Shown piece after piece: positions 34,849-46,849 of a stretch of 64,000 nucleotides of DNA (the stretch's first letter is position 1; each line of letters begins with the position of its first letter). The position numbers and the translations under genes are program-made. Source of the DNA: Pelodera strongyloides (lineage: Eukaryota > Nematoda > Chromadorea > Rhabditida > Rhabditidae); NCBI GenBank assembly GCA_036852015.1, contig JAANDG010000309.1, forward strand, positions 105,543 to 169,542, written 5' to 3'. The notes beneath the pieces are model-generated. The model was not told the origin of the DNA. It did not search any database and saw only the letters and a program-made list of their open reading frames with translations.

Positions 34849-35323
34849 GAGCTTACGCTTTTGGAGCAACCGATTACGACATACGAAGTGGAAGGATCTG
34901 TTGCTTGCGAACTACTCGAGATCAACATTGATGAGTCGCGTTTCGATATGGCAAGAAAACTTGTAAGTGCATATTTATAAATAAATAACAAATACAGTAT
35001 AAACTAAACTCTACTGTTAAAACCAAAACTATGTTAGCGCTATCGCGCTAACAAATGATATAATAGTGAAATAAAGACACACATTCTGAACAGGACTGCG
35101 TACCCAGATGCCCAATTATGTGCATGCATTACACAGGACGAAGGAAATTACTATACATCGTGAAATCTTTTTATTGATTAATTTTCTTTTTTCAGGAATA
35201 CTGTACTGTCGGTCTGATACAAATTAATATCATGAATAGGATATATGTCTTTTCATTGATGACGGGTGTTCTTCATACTTGTATGTCTATGTGTGGGAAT
35301 GTGATTCGAAAATACTGGATAAG
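34849..35323 (+). CDS. Two consecutive exons of an unrecognised gene
   Basis: 34849-34962 (ATTTAG before, GTAAGT after, 38 codons, including VEGSVACELLEINIDESRFD) joins in phase 0 to 35196-35323 (TTTTTTCAG before, GTAACA after). The second part is hydrophobic (RIYVFSLMTGVLHTCMSMCG). Start and end of the gene not found. Confidence 0.4.
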
Positions 35324-35440
35324 GTAACAATTATATTACATGGAGGAATAAAGTTAGAAGAATAACACGACACATTTCTTTTCGCAATCGGACACGGATA
35401 TGAAAGTAGTGATTTCCACAGGTGATGCAAAATAGAAGCA

Positions 35441-35514
35441 TCGTGTATAGTTCAGTGGTAGAGCGCGCGGTTAGTGTCAAAACTTTGCAGGTTCGAGTCT
35501 GGCCGTAGTCGAAC
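35441..35514 (+). pseudogene. tRNA-like relic
   Basis: D-arm-like ATAGTTCAGTGGTAGAGCGC and B box GCAGGTTCGAGTCTGGC; the anticodon arm and acceptor stem are not intact. Confidence 0.45.
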
Positions 35515-35519
35515 TTTTT

Positions 35520-36327
35520 GTTTACTTGCTCAAAAGCCAGTGTTTAATGTGTCCGTTATTCTCTGGACATTTTTAATCATGTTTTGCAACAAAAATTCTA
35601 CTAAAACATTGGATCTTTTAGAGAAATGAATAATATTTTTTTAGATTGCAGCCTTCGCACTTCGCACTGTGGTGATTTGTGTGATACTTCTTATATGCGA
35701 AATCGTTTATACATAGAATCGAACTGGCAACTTGCCGCAATGTGAGTATGAAAATCTTCTGGAATATAAACTATTAATCATTTAAACTATAAAATACAAC
35801 TCTCGAATTAAAACTATAGAATAACTGGAATTGTTGCAGGCTTTTATGTTATTCATCTTTTAATAATCCTCTTCATATGTACTTCAAAAACTCAAAGAAT
35901 GATTTAAGTTATTTTGTCAATTAATGGTTTGTTTCATAACTCATAACTTTAAAAAAGTAGAGATTGCTCCAACTCTGGACCTCCCAAGTGTAAATCCACT
36001 CGTCCTTTAATCTCACTCTGCGTCTCTGCCTGCATGTCGGGTCTGTGCCCCGACCCCCAAATTAGAATAAACTTTCATATGTAAATTTGCAACCAGACAT
36101 TCTACTATTTCAATTTTCGAAATTTTGGTTTATATCGATTTGTATTATATTGATTGGACATATTTTACTAAATATATCATTACTATGCCTAGATTCCACT
36201 TTTTTTTCATTCCTTTTCTTTTAACGTGAGACTTGTTTCATTGCGTTTCTCATGAGTCTAATGGACTTGTTATTGTACTGCAAACATATTTTTTAATCAA
36301 TTGTCTTACTGTTTTGCTTATTTTCAG
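35520..36327. other. No supported gene
   Basis: AT-rich, probably intronic or intergenic in the exon-rich region. Confidence 0.35.
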
Positions 36328-36432
36328 TGTTTCCTCATCTACCTGGATGATGGAGATGTCCTGGGCATTATAAAGGATGGAACTTCGGAGAAGTTCGTTT
36401 TGGAAAGCTTGTTCGCTTCCGCTGTTTTCTGA
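36328..36432 (+). CDS. Terminal exon-like segment
   Basis: After TTTTCAG, 34 codons (YLDDGDVLGIIKDGTSEKFV within) and TGA. Its phase (0) does not match the donor at 35323 (2). Not recognised. Confidence 0.3.
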   Translation, partial: CFLIYLDDGDVLGIIKDGTSEKFVLESLFASAVF

Positions 36433-37351
36433 AGGACTGTTGTGTTTGAAGCTTGGTCGATGGATCTGATTGTGAGGTGTGTTTTGGCATATTAACTCAT
36501 GATAATTATTATTTCTTGTTTAATCGTCATAGGAATCTCGGATCAGTCTCTCACATTATCTGCGCTATTTTTACTACGGGTTATGAAGTGTTCTTCAAAT
36601 CTGCCAATCATTTAATTGAGTGCCTTTTCCAGTCTTTGTCTACGTGATGGTATCCGTGTGTCCGCGTGTTTGCCCAAGTGTTTGGACTTCGGACAATGAA
36701 TAGTGGGAATTGGCCCCCACTATTCGAGTTTATTACAGTGGATATTGCTCTCGGTCAGTCAACTCTTCTTTTCACATTTCCATACTTCGGTCTTCGCTTA
36801 CCTAACCGAGTACCACGCTTGGTGAGCGGAGAGTGGGCCAAGGGTGTCCAATTCTAATTCTAATTAGGTGTTCAATGCTAATTAGGTGTTCAATTCTAAT
36901 TGGTGACCGTCCTGCGCTTTGGGTGAGCGCGCAAAAGGAGGCGCACCACTCTTGCGCACAAATATGCAAGTGGTGCGCCATAAGAGAGCCATATGTGCGC
37001 CAACTAATATGTATAGTTTTATAGCAATATTATACGAAATTGGTACTAATAAGTGTGTTTAGTGTTGATCCCGCGAGTGAACTACTGATTTTTGGCGCTA
37101 CGATTTAATTGTGAAGACAGAATGGAATCAATCGTCTCCATTTTTGCTGTGGCTAAACCAGATGGTTTGTTTCATTTCTATTATATCTCTATACGTCCCT
37201 TATTTTGATATGTTTCCTTTGTGTTTAAACATAGCTAAACATAATTTTATTTCTTGTATAATGCACACTAACGAACTGCGTGAATATTCTGTTGAGTTTT
37301 CTTGGAGGAAAACCCACTTTTCGTTATCGCCTAAATGAAACCTAATTTCAG

Positions 37352-37963
37352 TCTCCTGCACAATGCTGCCCGGATTTCGGGATGATTTCGATGATGGCTC
37401 GCTACTTCATTTGCTAATTATTGGTAATTGGCGCGCGGGAAGGATGTACTATGAGGTATGTTTCGCGGTCATTAAAGAGTTGAAGAGAGGGAACAAAGTT
37501 TGGAATATACAGAAAGCATGCGATTTCTGAAACTCACCATATACCTCACTATGTTGTATCCTAGTCTCTTACAGTCTAAAAGTTATTCCCCGAGTGACTC
37601 CGCCGAGTTGGGGGTCACTAAGTGATTGAGCCATCATTTAGTGTTTTGTGCGTCACCATGAAGCAACTTTTTTAGTTTGACATCCAGATGAATGGAATTG
37701 TGATACGAGTTTTGGACGCCTATATGATGTTCAAAAGTGGGAATGAGCCCCCACTACTTGGCTTTCCTCAACTGCTGGAGGTTAGCATAGGTTTTATCTT
37801 ACATTTTCATTCTTGTGTTGGTTAAAACGTTAACTTGTTGTCATTTACTTCTTAACTGTAGTTTGTACTTCAGGATTCAAACATTGTCCGATGTCTCTTG
37901 TCAGAGGATCAGGGATGTCAGAGGATCGGAGATGTCAGAGATGTTGGCTTGAGAATCTCATGA
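37352..37963 (+). CDS. Three-exon gene fragment with stop
   Basis: 37352-37455 (phase 1 start, includes LPGFRDDFDDGSLLHLLII), 37676-37780 (35 codons, includes MNGIVIRVLDAYMMFKSGNE) and 37874-37963 (ends in TGA) join in frame through GTATG, GTTAGC and TTTTTTAG/TTCAG signals. No family recognised. The GTGGGAAT(T/G)(G/A)GCCCCCACTA block of exon 2 recurs near 36700, which points to an older duplication. Confidence 0.42.
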
Positions 37964-38411
37964 TGTTGCGGTGAAACGTTTCGCCTGAAGAAATCCTACG
38001 ATTGGTGAGTTACATTTGATTTAGAAAATGTAGTTTTCATACATACCTTTGTGAAATGTATGGTAGTGTAAATAGTTGCGGCACACCCGTGTCACTTCTG
38101 TTTTTTTGGAGGAGGCGCGGCACTCGCGCCCGCAGGTGCGCCACTTATGCAATTGAATTTTTGCGTAATTTATCCAAGCTTTTGCCAAATAACATAGCCT
38201 TACTTCAGGAGTATTAACCCTTTCGATTCTTACTTCGCGCACTTCAATTTCACACTTGTTGGACTGATGAAGACTGAGCACAGAGAAAGATCGGAGGTTC
38301 GTTCGTTTATTTCCCACGATAGTACGTTCTTGTGCGCCTTCAGAATTATCGTAACAAAGAACAATTAGAACGCTTATAAACAATAGCGTATTTTGATTTG
38401 ACTATGTTTAG

Positions 38412-39044
38412 CTAAGTCCTGCCCTGCCCGATCAATATTGGTCATTTTTGAATCCGGATGACTATACGACTGTTCGGGTAGTGCATCAGCTGCCAGCTGC
38501 TCGATTCGTTAAGGCCACTAATTATATTTGAGTTGGAATAAGGTGCGTTTTCATTAATCTTTTTCTTCTTTTTCTCTGCTCTTTTCCGTATTCGTCTTCT
38601 TATTAAAAGTCAGTATTATTTCTATCATTATTTCAGGTGGTTCAACCTTATATCTTGTATATCGTCTCTATTGGCCGTTTGAGTACCTTCTCGTCGCCTT
38701 GAGGAAAGAAGAGGCTTTAATTGAAGAAACTTTGCGTTTGGTGAGTATCCAAGAATTGTCTGCAGTATTCCTTATTTTCAATCGCTTAGCACTGTATGGG
38801 TAGTTTGATGGCACATAGTTTCGCGGTGCGGCATGTGCGGTGAAAGTGTGACATTAGCGCGACACGTGTCCTGACTCTGACTATGATTCTATGCTTTTCC
38901 GTGTGCTTTTAGACCACTTTATTATTCTAACTTATCTTGCATAACATGCTTCAGAGATGTGAACTAGTTCTACGACCTCTCGCGGACTTTCATTTGGCTA
39001 TGCTGTTGTGTTCGATTCGACGCTGTTTATTGGAAGACACTTGA
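38412..39044 (+). CDS. Exon-like cluster with two related exons
   Basis: 38412-38532 is open to a stop (DQYWSFLNPDDYTTVRVVHQ within). 38637-38740 (phase 1; YLVYRLYWPFEYLLVALRKE within) joins in phase 0 to 38955-39044, which ends in TGA. The ends of these last two exons are similar (GAAACTTTGCGTTTG|GTGAGT against GACACTTGAGATTG|GTGAGT); a one-base loss in the second creates the stop, so it may be a broken duplicate. Confidence 0.35.
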
Positions 39045-39436
39045 GATTGGTGAGTTAGTTGATTGATACCCGCTAATTGTGAATGGTATGCCTTTTTGTT
39101 TCACGTTTTTTTTGGTGATTTACGTCTCATCTGTCATCTTAGTTGGTCAGTGCGCGGCGCATGCGCCATAAGTGCGCCCAGTGTGCGCAGTCTCTGCCTT
39201 GACTTGCAAATATGAGATTTACAAGTAAATTTGGTGAGAAACCAATTAACTTTAAGGTGTGGACCACTTTCCTGTTGGATTCGGATCAAGATGTTCGAAA
39301 ATGATTCGATGAGGCGACCATCGATTTGTCAAGTTGATTACGGTATGTTTAAGTTCAACTCTTTTACGAACAAAAACATAAATTATGCGATTATGCGTAT
39401 GCGTCGTGCTTTACAAAAAATATTAACAAGATTGCA

Positions 39437-39856
39437 TTAAAGGAGGAGGCTCACGAGAATGAATTGCTCAAATAGTTTCCTTTTATCGAAGGATAATGGG
39501 TTTATCTTTCAAAAAACAAGTATTATAAGGTTCAGCGCTTTAGTTTGGAGGAATTAATTAATGTAAGAACTCGAAGTCAAATAAAATAACCTATCGTATG
39601 CAAGGTAGACTTCAAAGCTAAACATGCAAATTTACAAGTCATTTTGCAAGCCAGCACAAAATTTGCATGCCCACTATGGAAATCAACTATTTTTTACGAT
39701 CCAAAATTTTGATAGAATTCATAGTTTTATATTGATTTACTCCTTCCAGTTAAAAGCTTTTGCATTGTAAAGCATGTCTTTCGGAACTTAATACCATCAT
39801 CTTTCGATAAAAGGAAACCATTCGAGCACTTCATTCTCGTGAGCCTCCTCCTTTAA
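39437..39856. mobile_element. 420-bp foldback element bounded by TTAA
   Basis: Ends are TTAAAGGAGGAGGCTCACGA and its complement; inverted homology continues inward through the AAACnATTTCCTTTTATCGAA and AAAGATGATGGTATTAA-type blocks. A second, inverted copy lies in an astacin intron at 6200-6546. Confidence 0.85.
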
Positions 39857-39895
39857 GAGAAACTAAGAATATTATTAATTATTTTTTCATTACAG

Positions 39896-39964
39896 GTACT
39901 CGACCAGCGCTTTGTGGTGTATTCGGACCGTAACTGCACCTGGAAAGCGAAAAACCCCAAGTAA
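39896..39964 (+). CDS. Exon-like segment with stop
   Basis: TTACAG, 22 codons (VLDQRFVVYSDRNCTWKAKN) and TAA, about 40 bases right of a foldback element. Confidence 0.25.
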   Translation, partial: VLDQRFVVYSDRNCTWKAKNPK

Positions 39965-40139
39965 CCGGGAAAACCGATTGTGCCGCGTCGTTGCTGACAC
40001 CCCCGACTGCTTTGTAAGTAAGGTGTGATTTTATTTCCAACAGATACCCAATTTACACTTACATTAGCAAGTAGAATTTTCCACAGTACTTTCGCCACTG
40101 TTTTTTTATATTAAATGTTATTTATCAATCTTCAATAAA

Positions 40140-42760
40140 GCTTATTTCAGTGAGCTGTTTCCGCGGCGAACGGCAATGCTGCCGTATATGCCATCGACCG
40201 GAAACAAGATAGTCCAGCTGTGTTGGACGCCGCCCTCCCACTGATGCTTATGGTCAGTTATTTAAGTTGTTTTTGGTTTTTCTTGTGTTTTTTTGGGTTG
40301 CCCTTCATGACAGCACGACTGCAAAATTTGAAGCATGGTCCGCCTTCTAGTTTGCTAGTTATAAGTTACGGAGCAAGTTTATATCGCTTTTGTAAATTTT
40401 CCTTTCAGGGCGCGAGCCTGAGCATCGTGTGCCAGCTTCCGAGTTGGCGGTCTGGCCTGTGGGAATGGTCTAGGTCTCTGTGCAGGAACTTTTGTGTCTA
40501 CAGTTACAAGTTGTGCGCGGACGACCGCCAAGTAGGCATCCTAATGAGATGTAAGTATGAGCATGTTGTTATTATGAATTGATTTTCCGAATTTTGAATT
40601 CTGTGTTGTTATGCTAGTTTGGCATTTCCTGTTACTACACTACATGATATTTATGTAATTTGGTGCTTTTTCAGAACGATACGTCATCATCATTCGGATT
40701 CGGTAGTTTCCGCGTTTTGTTCAATACGACAAGGAAACAAAATAGTCCAACCGTTTTGGACGCCGCCCTCCCACTGATGTTTATGGTAAGCTATTTAACT
40801 TATTTTTGGTTTTTCTTGTCTTTGAGTTGGCATTCAAACATGCTGTCTTGAAAAATTGTCTGCAAAACTTGAATCATAGTCCGGCTGCTAGTTTGCTATT
40901 TATAAGTTACAGAGAAAGTTTCTATCGTATTTGTAAATGTTCCTTTCAGGGTGCGAGCCCGGAGCATCGTGTGCCAGCTTCCAAGTTGGATTTCTGGACT
41001 GTGGGAATGGTCTAGGTCTCCGTGCAGGAACTTGTGTGTCTACATTTACAAGTTGTGCGCGGACGACCGCCAAGTAGGCATCCTAATGAGATGTAAGTAT
41101 TAGCATGTTGATAATGTTGATATTATGAATTGATTTTTCGTGTTTTGGTTTGAATTATTTGTTGATAGTTTGGCATTTCCTGTTTTTTTTCTTTGTTGCA
41201 AGCTTTTACTTTGTTGTAGCTATGTCGTGTAGTAACATGAAAACATGATCGTTATGCAATTTAATGTTTTTTTAGGATCGTTGCTTCATCATCATCCGGA
41301 TTCGTAGTTTCCGTGTTCGACAGAATATAAAAAGGAAACAAGATAGTCCAGCTGTATTGGACGCCGCCCTCCCACTGATGCTTATGGTCAGTTATTTAAC
41401 TTGTTTTTGGTTTTCTTGTTTTTGGATTGGCAGCATGACTGCAAGATTTGAATCATAATTCGGCTGCTAGTTTTGCTAGTTATAGGTTACAGAGAAAGTT
41501 TCCACCGCATTTGTAAATGTTCCTTTCAGGGTGCGAGCCCGGAGCATCGTGTGCCAAGCTTCCAAGCTGGCGGTATGGCCTGTGGGAATGGTCTAGGTCT
41601 CCGCACAGCAACTTCTGTGTCTACAGTCTACAAGTACAAGTTGTGCGCGGACGACCGCCGAGTGTGCATCCCAGTGAGATGTAAGTATTAGCATTTTGAT
41701 ATTATGAATTGATTTTTCGAGTTTTGAATTCTTTGTTGTTATGATGGTTTTGCACTTATGGTACTACATTACACGATCGTTATGTATTTTTTTTTCCAGG
41801 AACTTTCATCATCATTCGGATTCGTGGTTTCCGTGTTCGACTCAATATAACACGGAAACAAGATAGTCCAGCTGTATTGAACGCCGCCCTCCCACTGATG
41901 TTTATGGTCAGTTATTTGAATTGTTTTTAGTTTTTCTTGTTTTTTTTTGGTCGGCCTTCTAGACAGCATGACTGCAAGATTTGAAGCATAGTCCGGCTGC
42001 TAGTTTGCTAGTTATATGTTACAGAGAAAGTTTCCACCGCATTTGTAAATGTTCCTTTCAGGGTGCGAGTCCGGAGCATCGTGTGCCAGCATCCAAGTTG
42101 GAGGTCTGGCCTGTGGGAATGGCCTAGGTCGTACCGTGCAGCAACTGCTCTAGGTTGTGCGCTTACGACCGCCAAGTGAGCATCCTAATGAGATGTAAGA
42201 CTTTACATAATGTGATGTAAGACTTTACATAATAATTTAATTTTTGTGTTTTGAATTCCTTGTTGTTATGATAGTTTTGCATTTATGTTACTACATTACA
42301 TGATCGTTATGTAATTTAATGTTTTTTTCAGGAACGTTGTTCATCATCATTGATTCGTTGTTTCCGTGTTCGACTCAATATAACAAGGGACAAGATAGTC
42401 CAGCTGTACTGGACGCCGCCCTCCCACTGATGTTTATGGTCAGTTATTTAACTTGCTTTTGGTTTTTCTTGCCCTGGAGTTGGCTTTCAAGACATGTTGT
42501 GTTGAAAAATTGTCTGCAAAATTTGAAGCAAGTTCGGCTGCTAGTTTTCTAGTTACAGAGAAAGCTGCTATCGCATTTGTAAATGTTCCTCTTCAGGGTG
42601 CGAGCCCGGAGCATCTTGTGCCAGTTTCCAAGTTGGATTTCTGGACTGTGGGAATGGTCTAGGTCTCCGGGCAGGAACTTTTGTGTTTACAGTTACATGT
42701 TGTGCGCGGACGGCCGCCGAGTGAGCATCCCCGTGAGATGTAAGTATTAGCATTTTGATA
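40140..42760 (+). repeat. Five tandem copies of a 530-bp two-exon module
   Basis: Each copy has segment X (AGTCCAGCTGTnTTGGACGC..., coding SPAVLDAALPLM, then ATG|GTCAGT), an intron of 120-170 bp, and segment Y after TTTCAG (GGTGCGAGCCCGGAGCATCG... to GAGAT|GTAAGT, coding ISGLWEWSRS and YKLCADDRQVG in the likely frame). Copies start near 40190, 40730, 41335, 41860 and 42385. Single-base indels in Y differ between copies, so no single frame suits all. Probably an amplified, decaying exon pair. Confidence 0.8.
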
Positions 42761-42995
42761 GTATGATTTCGCCTGTTTTTTTACGGTATTTAACCTACGA
42801 ACTCCGACCTATTTGTGGAACTAAAATGTAGTCCTAACTGACATGGCTTAATATGGAAAATTGTGTTTTGAATATAGACTGAAACTGAACCCAAAATGAT
42901 ATAGCAATGACGATCCGTTCGTTATCTTTTACAAAAGCATGCTTGGTGAGTGAATTCAGATGTGTATTCAGATCTTTGACGGGTTGACGTGATCA

Positions 42996-43481
42996 GAGAC
43001 CACACGCAGAGGTCCCTCCAACCCCGTGGGTGATCTCACCTTCAAGCTCGTGAAAAGGAGCTATGCGGGCAGTGTGAGAAAGGAGAAAGTCTAGGTAAGT
43101 TTACGAAAATACTTTATTTAAATTAGTACTTTTTTTAATTCCAATAATATTTCAGTGCGGATTTCAGTACTAGGTCTCTTTATTGATAATATTTATTTTA
43201 TTATTTTATTTTAGAGAACTTACAACTGTGTTCCGACATCTGGCGCACACTGAACACTGAACTGAATCGAACTCAGAGCACCATCCGTCTGGGGACACTT
43301 CTTGAGGTGAGAGCCCGTTTGCGAAATAGAGTACACTTAGTTTTGCTTCAAAATTAGCCCATTTACTAAATACGGTATAGCATTTCCTCACTAAACAGGT
43401 TTTATTTTTCAGACGAGTCATCGAAAGACGAGTCATCGAAAGAAGAACGAGAATTTCTTCCGTGAAGCTGTACTTCAGTAG
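42996..43481 (+). CDS. Exon-like segments ending in a stop
   Basis: 42996-43094 is open (VGDLTFKLVKRSYAGSVRKE within) up to TAG|GTAAG. 43215-43306 (DIWRTLNTELNRTQSTIRLG within, helix-prone) joins in phase 0 to 43413-43481 (TAG). A 15-bp duplication ACGAGTCATCGAAAG codes TSHRKTSHRK. First junction does not fit in phase. Confidence 0.35.
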
Positions 43482-43659
43482 CAGTTCGAGTCAGCATTGC
43501 TGGATTTGCCCAGCAAGGAAGGGTGGGAGGGCTGACAGAGTGTCACATTACACCAAGTGACACTTAAAAACAACTTTGGAAAACATCTTCTACCATTCTG
43601 TAATAATGGGATAGTTTTTAGTAGTTTCCTTAGGCGGATAGCGCTAGAGCTAGGTTAAT

Positions 43660-44335
43660 TGATATATTTTGAAATATTTTCACATTGCTATACATACCAC
43701 TTTCCATTTGTTCCCTTGCCATACATTGACACAATTCGTATTCCAATAGTTTGCATTACTAGTTTCCTCCTTATATGTTGTCATATTTTGTTATATTCTG
43801 TAAAATACTTGCCATATTTTTTTAAGAGCATCTTAGCTAGGTTCTTTGATATATTTTAGCATATTTTTACGTTGCTATATTCTGCATTATCTTGCCTTAT
43901 CTTTGCCACACTTTGTTATACTCTTGACATATTTTCTACTTTGCTATACTTTCGATGGGTGGGTGGGTGGGTGGCCCGCTAGTTCTCTTAGTTGCTCCAC
44001 CATATTTTTCTATTTGCTTGATATATTTTAGCTTATTTTACTTTGTTATATTCTGCATTATCTTGCTTTACCTTTGTCACCTTTGTCATACTTTCACTTT
44101 GCTATATTCTCCAATATCTTGCGTTAATTTTGTCACACTTTCTACTTTGCTCTACTTTTTAGGGGTGGGTGGGTGGCCCGCTAGTACTAAGTTGCTCCAC
44201 CTTGGTACACTTTTTCACCTTGCTATAAGTTGCTTTACCATTCTACACTTTTTCACATTGCTCTACATTTTATCTTGTCATATGTTTCATCTTGCTTCAT
44301 CCTTGCAATATTGTACGTATTTCTTAGGTTTAGCA
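43660..44335. repeat. Degenerate tandem repeat of about 200 bp
   Basis: The chain TTGCTATATTCTGCATTATCTTGC... and GGGTGGGTGGGTGGCCCGCTAGT...GTTGCTCCACC occurs at about 43875-44010 and 44045-44200, with looser copies on either side. Confidence 0.6.
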
Positions 44336-44354
44336 CCTTTGGGCATCCAATAAT

Positions 44355-44700
44355 TCCTGATGCCCCTGCTGGTTACTGTAGGATGTACAGTAGTCGGAGG
44401 GTTCTGAAGGATCCTATCACTAAATACGCTTCGGGGTTCATCTTCCCGGTTTCCATACGCATCGTCGTCTTGGTGTATCTCACCAGTGTTGGGCGCCAGG
44501 CTCTGGTTCTCTCATCGCCGGTGCCGACTCGGTTCAGAACCGGGTCAGTGCCGGTCTTTCCCCCTGGGGGGCGGTTCCCTCCTCCGGCCTGTGGGTCCCT
44601 GGGAGAGGACACCTCCCAGGGGAGATCCCGACCTCGGGGCAACTCTCCCGAGGTCTCGTGTTCACTAATCACTTGACCACAAAAAGTACCACTGTTACTA
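44355..44700. repeat. GC-rich dispersed repeat, copy 2
   Basis: Same orientation as 11890-12235; shares GGATCCTATCACTAAATA-like start, CGCCGGTGCCGACTCGGT, GATCCCGACCTCGGGGCAAC, and the ACCACAAAAAGTACCACTGT end. Here one forward frame stays open for over 100 codons, but the other copy does not conserve it. Confidence 0.75.
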
Positions 44701-44832
44701 CTTTTTTTTATTTTCTTCTTTATTTCAGGTTAATCTACATTTTCAGCGTAATATTATTTTTCAGCGTAATCTACATCTCTTTTCAGCGTTTTCTCTTATT
44801 ACTATATTGCTTATAATCAGGTTATTCTACAG

Positions 44833-45760
44833 TTCAAGCAGCACAAGTTCGAGGGCACACTGATGCTCCCGGTGAATTAGGTAAGAGTGCCAGACGCGGT
44901 GGGATCGGTGCTCAGACGAATATTGGGGCTGTGGACGGTCTCATGAAACGTTTGGTAAGCCTTTTTCCATCACTCTCAGGTATTCTATGCAGAGTTCCAT
45001 GCCGATAAGCTTAATTTATGCGCAAACAGGCATAAAGTATTTTTCCGTTTTCTTCGTTAAAGGGTCAGGCCCATTTCAAATGACCCCTATCTTTGATGAT
45101 TCCATCTGATTCTCCATGTCAAATATAGTAGGATGCAATAATTTTCTAATTTTCAAGCGCAAAAATCACTCATTATTCAGCAGTTTACCATTGCAAGTCA
45201 TACCCAACTATTTATCGCAGCTGTCACGCCTCTTTGCACTAATTGGGCAATATGCTCCATTGGGCGTGGCAATTGCGATATTGGCCAATCAGCGTGAATG
45301 GGCGTGCCAACTGCGATAGATAGTTGGGTATGACTGCCAACGGTAAATTGCTGAATAGTGTGTGAATTTTGCACTTGAAAATTAGAAAAATATTGCATCC
45401 TACTATATTTGACATGGAGAATCAGATGGACTCATCAAAAATAGAGGTCATTTGAAATGGGCCTGACCCTTTAAATAGTGGTATTTATTGTAGGACAAAA
45501 ATATTATAACTAATTATTTTTCAAATTGGTGTTTCTTGTTAACTCTCTAAGTATATACGCATTGACAGGGCAATGTATGTAATTCATCTTATTGTTAGGT
45601 TAGTCGTAGAAATTGGAAGTTCGCCAAATTACTGCAGATTTGCGCAACCATGAGCTTATTTACAATATATTGTTGTACATACATATTAGATATGTTTTTT
45701 TTTCAGCTTTTTCGCTCTCACCTCCAGCGAGGACAGGAAATTCGCGGCTGGACACTTTAA
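44833..45760 (+). CDS. Two exons with stop, host to a foldback insertion
   Basis: 44833-44954 (phase 1 start; RRGGIGAQTNIGAVDGLMKR within, GTAAGC donor) joins in phase 0 to 45707-45760 (after TTTTTTTTTCAG), which ends in TAA. The intron holds the foldback element at 45057-45474. Not recognised. Confidence 0.35.
45057..45474. mobile_element. 418-bp foldback element bounded by TTAA
   Basis: Ends TTAAAGGGTCAGGCCCATTT and complement; arms of about 170 bp meet in a region with GATATTGGCCAATC. A half copy is at 57671-57820. Confidence 0.9.
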
Positions 45761-45852
45761 CATAAAGAGAGTTTGGTGGAATTTGGAATCAAATCAATGG
45801 CCGATGGAGGAGTGAATTTGAAGGTGGGATCAGTTTCTTGCCTTGGTTTTAC

Positions 45853-45910
45853 AGCGAAATGCTAGCGCCTTTGGAAAATTGATAAGCAAATCCTATGTAT
45901 CCTATGCTGA
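45853..45910. mobile_element. Half copy of the palindromic element seen at 53292
   Basis: AGCGAAATGCTAGCGCCTTT and ATAAGCAAATCCTATGTATCCTATGCT match one arm of 53292-53462. Confidence 0.6.
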
Positions 45911-46132
45911 AAAACAACATAAGAAATAAAACAAATAAGTGGAAACTAGAGAAAAAACTACTCAAAATTTGAATTTTGTACTGGAAAAATTGGCATTGGT
46001 CTGCGCTCCATACATTGCCAGCGTTTTTTGTAGACCAATGGGCATTTTTAAATTTTCTTATGATTTGGTATCATAATAGCACTCGCTCTTATCGGCCACC
46101 TGTGAAATCCATAAATCATAAAGTAACTACCG

Positions 46133-46210
46133 CCATAGCGCAGTTGCAGTGTTGTTTTTTCGGCGCGGGTGATCCATGTGATCCCTGGTTCGATTCCGGG
46201 TACCTACGAA
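46133..46210 (+). pseudogene. tRNA-like relic
   Basis: D-arm-like ATAGCGCAGTTGC and a fully paired T arm (CCTGG/TTCGATT/CCGGG). The anticodon arm cannot be folded with confidence. Confidence 0.45.
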
Positions 46211-46227
46211 CTATTTGCAGAGAAAAA

Positions 46228-46404
46228 GCAGAACACCGGCCTGTTTTTGACACGCATCGTGGATAACGGAAGTCTTACGTATTTGTGCTAATTTTATCGA
46301 ATTTCGCTCAATTTTTTTATTCAAATTTATGTTCATGTGCATGAGCTGCATAAGAATGCTGATCTACTGGATGTACTTCAAAACGGGCCGGTGTTTCGCT
46401 TTAA
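46228..46404. mobile_element. Foldback element ending TTAAAGCGAAACACCGGCC
   Basis: Right end is the complement of TTAAAGCGAAACACCGGCCC; left end near 46228 has AACACCGGCCTGTTTTTGA. A relative is at 51476-51645 (GCATCGTGGAnAACnGAA and ACCGGCCGGTnTTTCGCTTT shared). Confidence 0.6.
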
Positions 46405-46557
46405 CGTGAGCACATTAGGACCAGTTCACACTTTGTTCACTATTAGCTCATTTGTATATTGTAAGCGACTATGAGAAGACGGGAAGTAGTAGTTGTTCTA
46501 AATTCTTCTAAATCTTGCATTATAATAGCTGCAGTACACATTATTCGGAGTTTTCAG

Positions 46558-46718
46558 TCGTCGACCACTATTTCATTGAAGATCGCCTCTACCGACTACA
46601 GGACACAGGACGTCAGATCTCCGAAGGGGTTGATCATAGTATGAAGAATATGGAACAGATCAGGACGAGATGGGAACACTTCAGACTACTTCTGAATTCC
46701 AGAGGATCACAAGAATGA
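46558..46718 (+). CDS. Best-preserved member of the duplicated exon family
   Basis: After TTTTCAG, phase 1, 52 codons ending in TGA: helix-prone and charged (VDHSMKNMEQIRTRWEHFRL within). Diverged relatives lie at about 49855-49987 and 54245-54374, where the matching part reads IEHIRTM...RGS. It marks the start of the tandem unit series that continues to about 57 kb. Confidence 0.4.
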
Positions 46719-46849
46719 TGTAAGTTAAACATAATAAACGTAGTAAATGGATAATGCTTGAATATTTTTAGACACTCTCCAAAAGTGTGCGTCCATTTTG
46801 AAACTATAAAATAACAAATGCTGTCCACAAGCCACTAACACTGATAAAA

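Noticed and set aside
39143..39160. TTGGTCAGTGC, similar to a pairing-centre motif of Caenorhabditis elegans
   Set aside because: One occurrence only, whereas pairing centres need dense clusters; taken as chance.
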